From Herbidospora daliensis (GTDB taxonomy: Bacteria; Actinomycetota; Actinomycetes; Streptosporangiales; Streptosporangiaceae), in contig NZ_BBXF01000002.1 of assembly GCF_001570585.1 (NCBI RefSeq), positions 1,190,077 through 1,254,076 of the forward strand: a DNA stretch of 64,000 nucleotides. The letters run 5' to 3'. The translations under genes were made by a program, and so were the position numbers. Of this stretch, positions 15,780 to 25,118 are shown one piece after another. The notes beneath the pieces were generated by a model, which worked only from the letters and a program-made list of their open reading frames with translations, did no database searches and was not told the DNA's origin. The first letter of the stretch is position 1. Each line of letters begins with the position of its first letter.

Positions 15780-15796
15780 AGATCAGTCAGTGATCT
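15780..15796. repeat. Inverted repeat, possible operator
   Basis: AGATCA and TGATCT flank GTCAG in the LCP/sugar-transferase divergent region, 45-60 nt before the sugar-transferase start. It could bind a dimeric regulator of the polysaccharide locus. Confidence 0.35.
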
Positions 15797-15840
15797 AGGT
15801 AAACCAACGGTACAGGTGGGGCGTCCGTCAGGTAACAAGT

Positions 15841-17310
15841 GTGGGGGAAAGGCGCATCTGCGACATGGGTGTTGCTCTTGAAGAGGCAGTTCGTTCCGGG
15901 ATCGGAGATCCCGGCTGGTCACGGCGCTACATCCGCGCCGCCGTCGCCATGGACACCCTCAGTGGTGCCGCGGCGATCCAGGGCGTCCTGCTCGCGCGCT
16001 TCGCGCTCGGCATCGCCCATCCCGTCGAGGTGCCACTCGGGCTGGCGATCGCCACCGGCTGGCCGCTCACGGTGGGACTCGTCGGGGGGTACGACCGTCG
16101 TCACATCGGCGACGGCGCCGACGAATATCGAAAGATCATTCATTCCGCGGCCATCCTGGCGTCGGTCGTCGCGATCAGCGCCTACGTCACCCAGACGTCG
16201 ATCGCCCGGTCCTACGTGATGGCCGGCATCCCGATCTGCGCGCTGCTCACGCTCGGCGTCCACTACGCCCTGCGCAAGCGGCTGCACCGCCGGCGCCGCA
16301 ACGGCGAGTGCCTGCGGCGGGTGGTCGTGGTCGGCCACTGGACCTCGGTGCTCGACCTGCACGCGCAGTTCTCCCGCGAACGCCACCACGGCATGCGGAT
16401 CGTGGCCGCGTGCGTGCCGCCCGACCAGGCCGGGCAGCTGCCCTCGCAGGTCGACGGGTTCCCGGTGCTCGGCGACTTCAAGAACGTGCCGGAAGTGGTG
16501 GTGGCGGCGCAGGCCGACAGCGTGGCCGTGCTCGCCTGCCCCGAACTCGACGGCCACGCGCTGCGGCGGCTGGCCTGGCAGCTGGAGGAACGCGGCACCG
16601 AGCTGCTCGTCGCCACCGCCCTCATGGAGGTCGCGGGGCCGCGCATCAACATCCGGCCGGTCGCCGGCCTGGCGCTGCTGCACGTCGAGCACCCCGACAT
16701 CCGGGGCATGCGGCAGGCGATCAAGAGCGTGTTCGACCGGGTCGTGGCCAGCATGGTGTTATTGATGCTGCTGCCGTTCATGCTGGTCATCGCGGCGGCG
16801 GTCAGGCTCAGCAGCCCGGGTCCGGCGCTGTTCCGGCAGGCCCGCGTCGGCAAGGACGGCGAGGTCTTCACCGTCTACAAGTTCCGCACGATGACGGCCG
16901 ACGCCGAGCGCCGCAAGATCACCCTGCGAACGTTCGGCGACGACGGCAACGGGGTGCTCTTCAAACTCAGGAACGATCCAAGGATCACCCCCCTCGGAAC
17001 GTGGCTCCGGCGCTACTCCCTCGACGAGCTCACCCAGCTCATCAACGTCATCAAGGGGGAGATGTCGCTGGTGGGGCCGCGCCCGCCGCTGCCCGAGGAG
17101 GTCGCCCAATACGGCGACGACGTGCGGCGGCGGCTGCTGGTGAAGCCCGGCATGACGGGCCTCTGGCAGGTCAGCGGCCGGTCCGACCTGACGTGGGAGG
17201 AGTCGGTGCGGCTCGACCTGCGGTATGTCGAGAACTGGTCGCTCACCCTTGACGTGCTCATTCTCTGGAAGACGTGGTCGGCCGTGTTCGGCGGGCGGGG
17301 AGCGTACTGA
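15841..17310 (+). CDS. Polyprenyl-phosphate sugar-1-phosphate transferase (priming enzyme of polysaccharide synthesis)
   Basis: The 489-residue protein has an N-terminal set of about four membrane helices, a central Rossmann-like region (RRVVVVGHW...), a further membrane hairpin (VVASMVLLMLLPFMLVI) and the catalytic bacterial sugar transferase domain (about 295-485) with SPGPALFRQARVG, YKFRTM, SLDELTQLINV and LVGPRPPLPEE. It loads the first sugar-1-phosphate on the lipid carrier. A TTA codon lies at 16759-16761. GTG 15841 has AGG 8 nt upstream; ATG 15865 is an alternative. It heads the rmlABD transcript. Confidence 0.93.
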   Translation: MGERRICDMGVALEEAVRSGIGDPGWSRRYIRAAVAMDTLSGAAAIQGVLLARFALGIAHPVEVPLGLAIATGWPLTVGLVGGYDRRHIGDGADEYRKIIHSAAILASVVAISAYVTQTSIARSYVMAGIPICALLTLGVHYALRKRLHRRRRNGECLRRVVVVGHWTSVLDLHAQFSRERHHGMRIVAACVPPDQAGQLPSQVDGFPVLGDFKNVPEVVVAAQADSVAVLACPELDGHALRRLAWQLEERGTELLVATALMEVAGPRINIRPVAGLALLHVEHPDIRGMRQAIKSVFDRVVASMVLLMLLPFMLVIAAAVRLSSPGPALFRQARVGKDGEVFTVYKFRTMTADAERRKITLRTFGDDGNGVLFKLRNDPRITPLGTWLRRYSLDELTQLINVIKGEMSLVGPRPPLPEEVAQYGDDVRRRLLVKPGMTGLWQVSGRSDLTWEESVRLDLRYVENWSLTLDVLILWKTWSAVFGGRGAY

Positions 17311-17315
17311 AAACA

Positions 17316-18383
17316 ATGAAGGCCCTGGTTCTGGCGGGAGGCTCGGGCACCCGCCTGCGGCCCATCACGCACACGTCGGCCAAGCAACTCGTACCGGTGG
17401 CCAACAAACCGGTGCTCTTCTACGGCCTGGAGGCCATCGCCGACGCGGGGGTCCGCGACGTCGGCATCGTCGTGGGCGACACCCAGGCCGAGATCGAGGC
17501 GGCGGTCGGCGACGGCTCGCGGCTCGGCCTCAACGTCACCTACCTGCGGCAGGACGCGCCGCTCGGGCTGGCGCACGCGGTGAAGATCGCGCGCGACTTC
17601 CTCGGCGACGACGACTTCGTCATGTACCTGGGCGACAACTTCATCGTCGGCGGCATCCGCTCGCTGGTCGCCCGGTTCGGGCACGACCGGCCCGCCGCGC
17701 AGATCATGCTCACCCAGGTGCCCGACCCGACCCAGTTCGGCGTCGCCGAACTCGACGCCGACGGCCGCGTCGTCGCGCTGGAGGAGAAGCCGAAGGAGCC
17801 CAAGAGCGACCTCGCGCTGGTCGGCGTCTACCTGTTCACGTCCGCCGTCCACGAGGCGGTGGCCGAGCTCAAGCCGTCGGCGCGCGGCGAACTGGAGATC
17901 ACCGACGCGATCCAGTGGCTCATCGACGACGGCCGCCGGGTCGAGTCGACCGTCATCTCGGGCTACTGGAAGGACACCGGCAACGTCGCCGACATGCTCG
18001 AAGTGAACCGGCTGGTGCTGGAATCGCTCCAGCCGGCGGTACGCGGCCAGGTCGACGCCGCCTCCGAGCTCATCGGCCGCGTGGTCGTCGAGGAGGGCGC
18101 GGTCGTGACCGGCTCGCGCATCGTCGGCCCGGTCGTCATCGGGCCGGGCGCCCAGGTGCGCGACTCCTACGTCGGGCCGTTCACCTCGGTGGCGGCCGGC
18201 TGCGTCATCGCCGACAGCGAGATCGAATACTCGATCCTGCTGGCCCGTTCGTCCATCACCGGGGTGCGCCGGGTCGAGGCGTCGCTGATCGGCCACGACG
18301 TCGAGGTCACCCCGGCCCCCAACACGCCCCGGGCCCACCGGCTGGTGCTCGGCGACCACAGTAAGGTGCAGATTTCGGCATGA
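17316..18383 (+). CDS. rmlA: Glucose-1-phosphate thymidylyltransferase (long RmlA type)
   Basis: The 355-residue enzyme makes dTDP-glucose from dTTP and glucose-1-phosphate, first step to dTDP-L-rhamnose. The nucleotidyltransferase core has LAGGSGTRLRP (about 6-15) and YLGDNF; the C-terminal third is a left-handed beta-helix (VGPVVIGPGAQVRDSYVG...) as in the longer StrD-like actinomycete enzymes rather than the roughly 290-residue RmlA. ATG 17316 lies 5 nt after the sugar-transferase stop. Its stop overlaps rmlB (ATGA). Confidence 0.92.
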   Translation: MKALVLAGGSGTRLRPITHTSAKQLVPVANKPVLFYGLEAIADAGVRDVGIVVGDTQAEIEAAVGDGSRLGLNVTYLRQDAPLGLAHAVKIARDFLGDDDFVMYLGDNFIVGGIRSLVARFGHDRPAAQIMLTQVPDPTQFGVAELDADGRVVALEEKPKEPKSDLALVGVYLFTSAVHEAVAELKPSARGELEITDAIQWLIDDGRRVESTVISGYWKDTGNVADMLEVNRLVLESLQPAVRGQVDAASELIGRVVVEEGAVVTGSRIVGPVVIGPGAQVRDSYVGPFTSVAAGCVIADSEIEYSILLARSSITGVRRVEASLIGHDVEVTPAPNTPRAHRLVLGDHSKVQISA

Positions 18384-19321
18384 CACGTGTCCTGGTCACT
18401 GGCGGCGCCGGGTTCATCGGCTCTCATTTCGTGCGCACCCTGCCCGATGCGAAGATCACCGTCCTCGACAAGCTGACCTACGCCGGCAACCGTGCCAACC
18501 TCGACGGGGTCGACCACGACTTCGTCCACGGCGACATCTGCGATCCCGCCCTGCTGGCCGAGGTCGTGCCGGGCCACGACCTGGTGGTGAACTTCGCCGC
18601 CGAGAGCCACGTCGACCGGTCGATCGACGGCGCGGCCGACTTCGTGCGCACCAACGTGCTCGGCGCGCAGACCCTCATGCAGGCCTGCCTCGACGCCGGG
18701 GTGCCGAGGGTCGTGCAGGTCTCCACCGACGAGGTCTACGGCACCATCGAGACCGGCTCGTGGGACGAGAGCGCCGCGGTGAACCCGCGGTCGCCCTACT
18801 CGGCGGCCAAGGCCGGTGGCGACATGATCGCGCGGGCCTATGCGGTCACCCACGGGCTCAACGTCTCGATCACCCGCTGCGGCAACAACTACGGGCCCTA
18901 CCAGTATCCCGAGAAGGTCATCCCGCTGTTCGTGACCAACCTGCTCGAAGGGCGGCGGGTGCCGCTCTACGGCGACGGCGGCAACGTGCGCGACTGGGTG
19001 CACGTCGACGACCACTGCCAGGGCATCCGCCTGGTGGCCGAGGTCGGCGAGCCCGGCGAGGTCTACCACATCGCCGGCACGGCCGAGATGTCCAACCGCG
19101 AGCTGACCGAGCAGTTGCTCGCCGCGTGCGGCGCGACCTGGGACAGCGTCGACTTCGTCGACGACCGCAAGGGCCACGACCGCCGCTACAGCCTCGACGA
19201 CACCCGGTTGAGGGCTCTCGGGTACGCCCCCCGCTGGACCTTCGACCAGGGTCTGGCCGACACGGTCGCCTGGTATCGCGACCACCCGACCTGGTGGAAG
19301 CCGCTGCGGGGGTGGTCGTGA
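18380..19321 (+). CDS. rmlB: dTDP-glucose 4,6-dehydratase
   Basis: The 313-residue extended SDR has GGAGFIGS (8-15) for NAD, the STDEVYG motif (Thr116, Asp117, Glu118 for dehydration) and catalytic Tyr140/Lys144 in SPYSAAK. It converts dTDP-glucose to the 4-keto-6-deoxy sugar. It overlaps rmlA and rmlD starts by 4 nt on each side, so the three are one translationally coupled unit. Confidence 0.94.
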   Translation: MTRVLVTGGAGFIGSHFVRTLPDAKITVLDKLTYAGNRANLDGVDHDFVHGDICDPALLAEVVPGHDLVVNFAAESHVDRSIDGAADFVRTNVLGAQTLMQACLDAGVPRVVQVSTDEVYGTIETGSWDESAAVNPRSPYSAAKAGGDMIARAYAVTHGLNVSITRCGNNYGPYQYPEKVIPLFVTNLLEGRRVPLYGDGGNVRDWVHVDDHCQGIRLVAEVGEPGEVYHIAGTAEMSNRELTEQLLAACGATWDSVDFVDDRKGHDRRYSLDDTRLRALGYAPRWTFDQGLADTVAWYRDHPTWWKPLRGWS

Positions 19322-20130
19322 CCCGCTGGCTGGTCACCGGCGGCGGGGGCATGCTCGCCACCGATCTGGTCCGCGTCCTCGACGGGGCCGACGTCCGCGC
19401 ACCCTCCCGCGCCGACCTCGACATCACCGACGAGACCGCCGTCGCCGAGGCCGTGAACTGGGCCGACGTGGTGGTGAACTGCGCGGCGTGGACGGCGGTC
19501 GACGACGCGGAGACCCACGAGGACGCCGCCCTGAGGATCAACGCTCCGCGTGCGCTGGCCGAGGCGGCGGGCCGCAAGCTCGTCCACCTGTCCACCGACT
19601 ACGTCTTCTCCGGCGAGGGCCGCGAGCCCTGGCCGGAAGACGCCCCGACGGGCCCGGTCAACGCCTACGGCCGCACCAAGCTGGCCGGGGAGGAGGTCGT
19701 CGCCGACCACCACGGCACGATCGTCAGAACCGCCTGGTTGTACGGCGCCCACGGTCCCAACTTCGTGCGCACGATGGCCCGTCTCGAACGCTCTCATGAG
19801 GTCGTGACCGTCGTCGCCGACCAGCACGGCCAGCCCACCTGGACCCTCGATTTGGCCCGCCAGATCGTCGACCTGGTCAACGCGGGCGCGCAGGGCGTCT
19901 TCCACGGCACCAGCTCCGGCGCCACCACCTGGCACGGCCTGGCCCAGGAGGTCTTCCGCCTGCTGGGCGCCGACCCCGAGAGGGTGCGGCCGGTCGGCTC
20001 GGAGGCCTACCCCCGGCCCGCGACCCGTCCGAAGAACAGCGTGCTGGCCCACGGCGGGTGGGCGGCGGCGGGCCTCAAGCCGATGCGCGACTGGCGAGAG
20101 GCCCTGCACGACGCCTGGCCGGAGCTCTAG
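19318..20130 (+). CDS. rmlD: dTDP-4-dehydrorhamnose reductase
   Basis: The 270-residue SDR has TGGGGMLATDL (glycine motif near 7-17), HLSTDYVFSG (90-99) and YGRTK (Tyr117/Lys121), the RmlD hallmark set. It reduces the 4-keto group to give dTDP-L-rhamnose. GTG 19318 overlaps the rmlB stop. Its last 4 nt overlap the convergent FkbM gene. The epimerase partner is not here but at 39349. Confidence 0.93.
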   Translation: MTRWLVTGGGGMLATDLVRVLDGADVRAPSRADLDITDETAVAEAVNWADVVVNCAAWTAVDDAETHEDAALRINAPRALAEAAGRKLVHLSTDYVFSGEGREPWPEDAPTGPVNAYGRTKLAGEEVVADHHGTIVRTAWLYGAHGPNFVRTMARLERSHEVVTVVADQHGQPTWTLDLARQIVDLVNAGAQGVFHGTSSGATTWHGLAQEVFRLLGADPERVRPVGSEAYPRPATRPKNSVLAHGGWAAAGLKPMRDWREALHDAWPEL

Positions 20131-21086
20131 AGGGCCTTCTCCGCCGGAGAGACGATCACGTCCCGGGAGCCGTAGCGCGGCAGCGGCTCCTCCGACGCCA
20201 GTTCGGCGTCGGTGATGACGTGCAGCGCGTCGTGGCCGATGGCGCGGATCTCGTAGTTCTCCGCGCGCAGGTCGCGCAGCACCTGACGGAGCGCGGGAAC
20301 GTTCCTGAGCACCTCGACGACGATCGTGGGCCGGGTGGCCAGCAGCTGCGGCCAGACCGCGCGCAGCACGCCGGCCTCGTAGCCCTCGATGTCGAGCTTG
20401 ATGAGGTCGACGCCCTCGACCAGCTCCGACATCTTCACCGTCTGCACCGTGATCGTGCGGGAGGCCGGGCGGTTGCTGATGCCCTCGCCGCCCTCCGACA
20501 GGTAGGCCCCCGTCGGTGCGACGTAGCTCTCCTGGTCGGGCAGCGACAACTCCAGGGTCGCGGGCGCGTCGTCGGGCACCACGGCGGCCTGGATCACCTT
20601 CACGTTGACCAGCTCGTTGAGCTCGGCGTTGCGCGTCACGATCGCCGCCGCCTCGGGGTTGGCCTCCACCGCGACGTACGGGGTGCTCCCGGCCGCCTCC
20701 GCGCCCTGGACGGTGTAGTAGCCGATGTTGGCGCCCAGTTCGAGGATGCCGGTGGCCTTGGCGCACAGGTCGCGCCAGCAGGCCGTCTCCATGCCCTCGT
20801 AGCCGCGCTCGCCGTACCAGAACAGGATGCGCACCAGCCGCGACTCGACGGCGGCCAGCCGGATGCGGGGGTTGTCGGGCAGCGCGAAGTCGTCGACGAA
20901 GCCCAGCGGGCGGTGCCGCAGCACCTTCACCACCTGGCCGAGCAGGGTGCGGGAGACCCCGGAGGAGGAGTGGAATCCCGAGCGGGTCTTCATCGTCACC
21001 GCGGGCGGCACCACGACGAGGGCGCGGGAGAGCATTTCCCGGGCCCGCATTCGGACGCGCAGGACAGGCGAGAGCTTTTCGACCAT
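20127..21086 (-). CDS. FkbM-family SAM-dependent methyltransferase
   Basis: The 319-residue protein has the SAM-binding LELGANIGYYT (about 115-125), an acidic loop (VAVEANPEAA) and VDLIKLDIEGYEAGVL, the FkbM motif set. FkbM enzymes methylate hydroxyls, often on sugars, so O-methylation of the polymer built here is plausible. It is read alone on the minus strand, separated from the secreted-propeller operon by 128 nt that contain a terminator. Confidence 0.88.
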   Translation of the reverse strand: MVEKLSPVLRVRMRAREMLSRALVVVPPAVTMKTRSGFHSSSGVSRTLLGQVVKVLRHRPLGFVDDFALPDNPRIRLAAVESRLVRILFWYGERGYEGMETACWRDLCAKATGILELGANIGYYTVQGAEAAGSTPYVAVEANPEAAAIVTRNAELNELVNVKVIQAAVVPDDAPATLELSLPDQESYVAPTGAYLSEGGEGISNRPASRTITVQTVKMSELVEGVDLIKLDIEGYEAGVLRAVWPQLLATRPTIVVEVLRNVPALRQVLRDLRAENYEIRAIGHDALHVITDAELASEEPLPRYGSRDVIVSPAEKAL

Positions 21087-21176
21087 GGACTTCTCTCGAA
21101 TCGGGGCAAAATGTATCGACCCACAATAAGGGCGACCATCCTCTTTTTTCAGGACCCAATTCGATCAGGAAATATC

Positions 21177-21205
21177 GGACCCGCCCCTCCCTCCAGGGCG
21201 GGTCC
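21177..21205 (-). terminator. Terminator after the propeller operon
   Basis: A perfect 10-bp stem (GGACCCGCCC with GGGCGGGTCC) around a 9-nt loop lies 9 nt beyond the stop of the 21214 gene; on the minus strand GATATTTCC follows. Confidence 0.65.
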
Positions 21206-21213
21206 GCCCCGCG

Positions 21214-22836
21214 TCAGCGCGCCCGGAGGCGCAGGTCGAAACTGATGTCGCTGGAGTCGGGCCGATCCTGGTGGATCTCGACGGTGATCGTGTTCTGGCC
21301 CTGCTGGAGCTGGCCGGGCGACAGCGCCACGTCGGTCCACTGCGACTCGGCCGCGCCCGAGATGGTGGACAGGGCCCGGCTGGCGGAGGTGATCGTGCCG
21401 GCCGGCAGGTTGTCGCGCCAGATCTCGGTGCCGTTCAGGTAGACGACCGCGCCGTCGTCGCGGATCACGCTCATGGTGACCTGGCTGAACGTCGCGGCGA
21501 CGCCGAAGGTCGTGCGGAAGTAATAGGTGATGCGGCCCGTCGCGACCGGTTGCCGCTCGTCGCCGTCGCCGAAGCCGAACTGCGCCAGGCCCTGCGGCCA
21601 GCCGGAGTCGTCGAACCCGGCCGCCCGCCAGGCCGTGCCCTGGTCGCTGCCGTTGTCGAGGTAGCGCCACGACGAACCGGCCGGCACCAGCGTCACGTCG
21701 CCCGACGGCGGGATCAGCGGGAACTCCGTGTAGTTGGGCCGGGAGACCCCGTTGAGCTGGCCGTAGCCGCCGCCCGCGCGCAGCGCGTCGGGCCCGGCGT
21801 GCAATGCGAACACCTGCCCGTTGGCCGTGGGCGCGAAGTCGGTGTCGACCGCGCCGGTCCCGGCGTCGACGGCCGCGAAGTCACAACGCTGGAAACCGGC
21901 GAAGTCGGGGCAGAAGTGGCCGGCGGCGTACACGTAGGAGCCGCGTACCGCGACCGACTCCACGTCGCCGTCGGCGGTGCGCTCCCAGCGGCGCGACCCG
22001 TTGCTCAGGCGGTAGGCGGCCAGCCGTCCGCCGACCCCGGCGATGGCGGTGTAGACGCTGTCGGAGTCGGCGGCCAGGTCGAGCACCCAGCACTGGTTGC
22101 TCGGCAGGTCGCAGCTGGGCGGCGGGGCCCAGCCGGTGACCGTGCCGTTGAGGCCGACCGAGCCGAGGAACAACCGCGTCGCGCCGCCGAGGGTGCGGAA
22201 CTGGCCGCCCACGATGACGCTGCCGCCGTCGGGCGCGGCCGCCATCGCCATGATCGTGTTGTTGGCGCCCGGGTTCCAGCCGCGCAGCGCGCCGCTGACC
22301 AGGTCGACCGCCGCCAGCCGGGTCCGGTTCTGCCCGGCCAGCTGCGTGAACGCCCCGCCGGCGTAGAGCGTGTCGCCGATCACGGCCAGCCCGCGCACCG
22401 TGCTGTTCGCGGCGGGCGTCCAGCCGCCCACGACGCTCCCGCTGCTCAGGTCGATCGCCGCCAGGCGGGTGCGGGTCTGCCCGGCCACCGTGGTGAAGTC
22501 GCCGCCGAGGAACACCCGGCCGTTCGCCACCGCGAGGACGTGCACCGCGCCGTTCACCGCCGGCGACCACGAGCGGACCAGGTCACCGCTGGCCGCGTCG
22601 AGCAGCGCGACGCGCTGGCGGCCGACCGTCTCACCGGTCGCGGAGTGCCGCAGGCTGGTGAACTCACCGGCGATCACCACCCGGTCTCCCGTGTGGGCGA
22701 TGGCGAGGACCCGGCCGTTCGGCAGCCAGTTGGCGCGGGGCTGGGCCGAGTAGTCGGCCGCCCACGCCGGGGCCGCCAGCAGCCCGGTCAGCAGGAACAA
22801 GAGGGATGACACGGCCAGGATCGTGCGTCTGTGCAT
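21214..22836 (-). CDS. Secreted delta-60-repeat beta-propeller protein (propeller A)
   Basis: The 540-residue protein has a signal peptide (cleavage after APAWA, about 26) and five or six propeller units of the DUF5122/delta-60 type, seen as VFLGGDFTTVAGQTRTRLAAID and LYAGGAFTQLAGQNRTRLAAVD (each about 22 long, given here as landmarks in parts). Residues about 390-540 form a jelly-roll-like module (DDSGWPQGLAQFGFG, ITYYFRTTF) that often binds carbohydrate. It is last in the minus-strand operon with GT4, Wzz and Wzx. Role is unknown; extracellular glycan binding is inference. Confidence 0.82.
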   Translation of the reverse strand: MHRRTILAVSSLLFLLTGLLAAPAWAADYSAQPRANWLPNGRVLAIAHTGDRVVIAGEFTSLRHSATGETVGRQRVALLDAASGDLVRSWSPAVNGAVHVLAVANGRVFLGGDFTTVAGQTRTRLAAIDLSSGSVVGGWTPAANSTVRGLAVIGDTLYAGGAFTQLAGQNRTRLAAVDLVSGALRGWNPGANNTIMAMAAAPDGGSVIVGGQFRTLGGATRLFLGSVGLNGTVTGWAPPPSCDLPSNQCWVLDLAADSDSVYTAIAGVGGRLAAYRLSNGSRRWERTADGDVESVAVRGSYVYAAGHFCPDFAGFQRCDFAAVDAGTGAVDTDFAPTANGQVFALHAGPDALRAGGGYGQLNGVSRPNYTEFPLIPPSGDVTLVPAGSSWRYLDNGSDQGTAWRAAGFDDSGWPQGLAQFGFGDGDERQPVATGRITYYFRTTFGVAATFSQVTMSVIRDDGAVVYLNGTEIWRDNLPAGTITSASRALSTISGAAESQWTDVALSPGQLQQGQNTITVEIHQDRPDSSDISFDLRLRAR

Positions 22837-22855
22837 GGCCGGAGTATGAACCCGA

Positions 22856-23869
22856 TTACCGCCTCAGTCGACGGACGACCGCGCCGAGCCCGATGAGCAG
22901 CGCCAGCCCGGCGACGCCGCCGAGCATGTACTGCGGCAACCGCGACGGCTGCTGCGTCCTGCCGATCTGCTGGATGGCGTTGGGGTCGGGCTGCGGGCCG
23001 GGTTTGCGCACCGGGCCGGTCGCCAGGTCCTTGGGCAGCGTCCAGGCGAACACCGCGCTCTTCTCGCCCTCGCTGCCGACGAGCAGGGTCTTGCCGTCGG
23101 CGCTGAGCGCCATCGACTCGCCCTGGGGCTGCTTCGGCGCGTCGAGGGTCTGCACCACGTGGCCGGTCACGTCGGTGAAGATGCGGATCTTGTTCAGCCC
23201 GCGCAGGTACATGCGGCCGTCGTAGCCGATCAGGCCGTCGGAGATGACGTGGGGGACCGCCACCAGCTTCTCAAGTCGGTTGGCCACGCCCGGCACCAGC
23301 GACGCGGGCGCGCCGTAGACGGCCCCGCCGGTCGGGGTCTTGCTGACGAAGTAGAGGTTGCCGTTGGTCGGGTTGATCAGGACCGCCTCGGAGTCCTGCG
23401 GGCCGTCGGGGTAGACGATCGGATACCGCTCGGCGGTCACCGTCGTGTCGGCCAGCACCTTCGGCTCGGTGAAGACGAACAGGGTCACCCCCGCCTGGCG
23501 GGACTTGTCGTTGTCACCCGTGTCGGCCAGGTAGATGAGGGCGTTGCCGCGCTGGTCGACGAAGCCGCCCATGGCCTCGGTGTCGACGGCCGGCGCGCCC
23601 TCGATGGTGACGGTCGCCTGGGTCGAGCCGTCGGGGCCGATGGCGTAGAGGGTGGCCGGTCCGCCGCCGTCGTTGTGGGTCCAGACCACACCGGGGTGGA
23701 GCGGGGAGGCGTAGAGGCCGCTGGACTCGGTGATCTTCGGGTTGTCGATGACCCGGTCCTGCTTCCAGGCGGCCTTCACCGGCGCGGGCGGGGCCGGTTC
23801 GGCGTACGCGGGCGCCGCCGCCGTCAGGGCGAACGCCAGGGCGGCGCTACTCAGCAGCGTGCGTCTCAT
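22856..23869 (-). CDS. Membrane-anchored extracellular beta-propeller protein (propeller B)
   Basis: The 337-residue protein has a signal peptide (MRRTLLSSAALAFALTAAAPAYA split near 23), an extracellular propeller-like domain (ITESSGLYASPLHPGVVWTHNDGG, GFVDQRGNALIYLADTGDN in parts) and a C-terminal membrane helix with a basic tail (GVAGLALLIGLGAVVRRLRR). So it stays anchored facing outwards. ATG 23869 or 23881 both overlap the flippase end, giving coupled translation. It differs in sequence from propellers A, C and D. Function is unknown. Confidence 0.8.
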   Translation of the reverse strand: MRRTLLSSAALAFALTAAAPAYAEPAPPAPVKAAWKQDRVIDNPKITESSGLYASPLHPGVVWTHNDGGGPATLYAIGPDGSTQATVTIEGAPAVDTEAMGGFVDQRGNALIYLADTGDNDKSRQAGVTLFVFTEPKVLADTTVTAERYPIVYPDGPQDSEAVLINPTNGNLYFVSKTPTGGAVYGAPASLVPGVANRLEKLVAVPHVISDGLIGYDGRMYLRGLNKIRIFTDVTGHVVQTLDAPKQPQGESMALSADGKTLLVGSEGEKSAVFAWTLPKDLATGPVRKPGPQPDPNAIQQIGRTQQPSRLPQYMLGGVAGLALLIGLGAVVRRLRR

Positions 23870-25118
23870 GGGGGATCTCATTCCGTGACGGGACGGGGGC
23901 CTGGCGGCGGCGAAGGTGCCACCATAGGAGGAATCCCGAGGCCAGGCCGCCGAATCCGATGCAGTAGGGGGCCAGGTGGGCCAGATCGGGGGCGACCGCG
24001 AGCACGACCAGCATGGCCGTCAGGCCGATGCCGGTCTCGGCCGCCCTGACGATGAACACCAGGCGTGACAGGGTGTAGGCGGCCGCCATCATCGACAGCG
24101 GCAGCGTCGCCGAGAAGCTGACCGTGTAGGCCACCCACCCGCCCACGGTCACCGCGTCGAGGGTGAACGCGCCGCCGGTGATGAGCGGGCCGGCGTACCC
24201 GAGGACCGCGATGGCGGCGACCCCGCAGGCCAGCGTGCCGGCGATGAGCACCAGCGAGGCGGCCAGCGCGTTGCGGGGCCGGATGGGCACCCCGGCGTCG
24301 CGCCGCCGCACGAACGTGGGCAGCAGATAGGAGCCCGCGCCCTGCACGACCGTCAGCGCCGGCGACATCAGCAGCCGCCCGGCCTCGACGGCGGCCAGCA
24401 CCGTACGCGACGCGAACGTGTCGATCGCCACCCGCATGACCAGCAGCGCGACCGGCCGCAGCGACGCCTGCGCCGACCGCCACGCGGCGAACGAGGTGAC
24501 CTCGCCGAGCCCGGCGAGGCTCGGGCGCGGCAGCCGGTACTCCACCGACGGCAGCAGCGCCAGCGTCAGCCCCAGCGACACGAGCTGGCCCGCGCACATC
24601 GCGCCCAGGATCCACGTCAGCGTGAACGGGGTGCCGGTCAGCCAGAGCGCGGCCAGGATCGCCAGCGTCACCCCGACGTAGACGACGTCGTTGAGCACCA
24701 GGCGGCCGAACTCCAGCCGCGCGTTGAGCAGCCGCCGCGCGCTCTCCTGCGGCAACCACAACACGGTGAGCAGCGCGAACGCCACGACGCCCGGCCCGTC
24801 GGCCAGGTGGAGCAGCAGCGCGAACACGACGCCGACGACGGTCCCGGCCGCGGTCAGCCCGAGGATCGAGGCGCACAACGCGGCCCGCACGCGCGGATTG
24901 AAACGGTCCAACACGGTGAGCGAGTCGCCCACCCACGAGGAGAAGACGGTGGTGACCGCGACGAGCACGGCCATCATGATCGCGTAGGCGCCGAACGCCT
25001 CGGGCCCGAGGAACCTGACCGCGATGAGCTGTAAGACGACGCTCCCGCCCGCGGTGACGGCCTGGGAGGTGACGGAGCCGCCCGCCCGCGCGAGGAGGCG
25101 GCGGAGAGAACCGGCCAT
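23847..25118 (-). CDS. Wzx-like lipid-linked oligosaccharide flippase (MOP superfamily)
   Basis: The 423-residue protein has 10-12 hydrophobic helices and the start typical of polysaccharide flippases (GSVVLQLIAVRFLGPEAFGAYAI). It would move lipid-linked repeat units across the membrane. Its ATG shares one base with the Wzz stop and its end overlaps propeller B, so the three are coupled. MurJ-like specific residues are not evident. Confidence 0.85.
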   Translation of the reverse strand: MAGSLRRLLARAGGSVTSQAVTAGGSVVLQLIAVRFLGPEAFGAYAIMMAVLVAVTTVFSSWVGDSLTVLDRFNPRVRAALCASILGLTAAGTVVGVVFALLLHLADGPGVVAFALLTVLWLPQESARRLLNARLEFGRLVLNDVVYVGVTLAILAALWLTGTPFTLTWILGAMCAGQLVSLGLTLALLPSVEYRLPRPSLAGLGEVTSFAAWRSAQASLRPVALLVMRVAIDTFASRTVLAAVEAGRLLMSPALTVVQGAGSYLLPTFVRRRDAGVPIRPRNALAASLVLIAGTLACGVAAIAVLGYAGPLITGGAFTLDAVTVGGWVAYTVSFSATLPLSMMAAAYTLSRLVFIVRAAETGIGLTAMLVVLAVAPDLAHLAPYCIGFGGLASGFLLWWHLRRRQAPVPSRNEIPHETHAAE

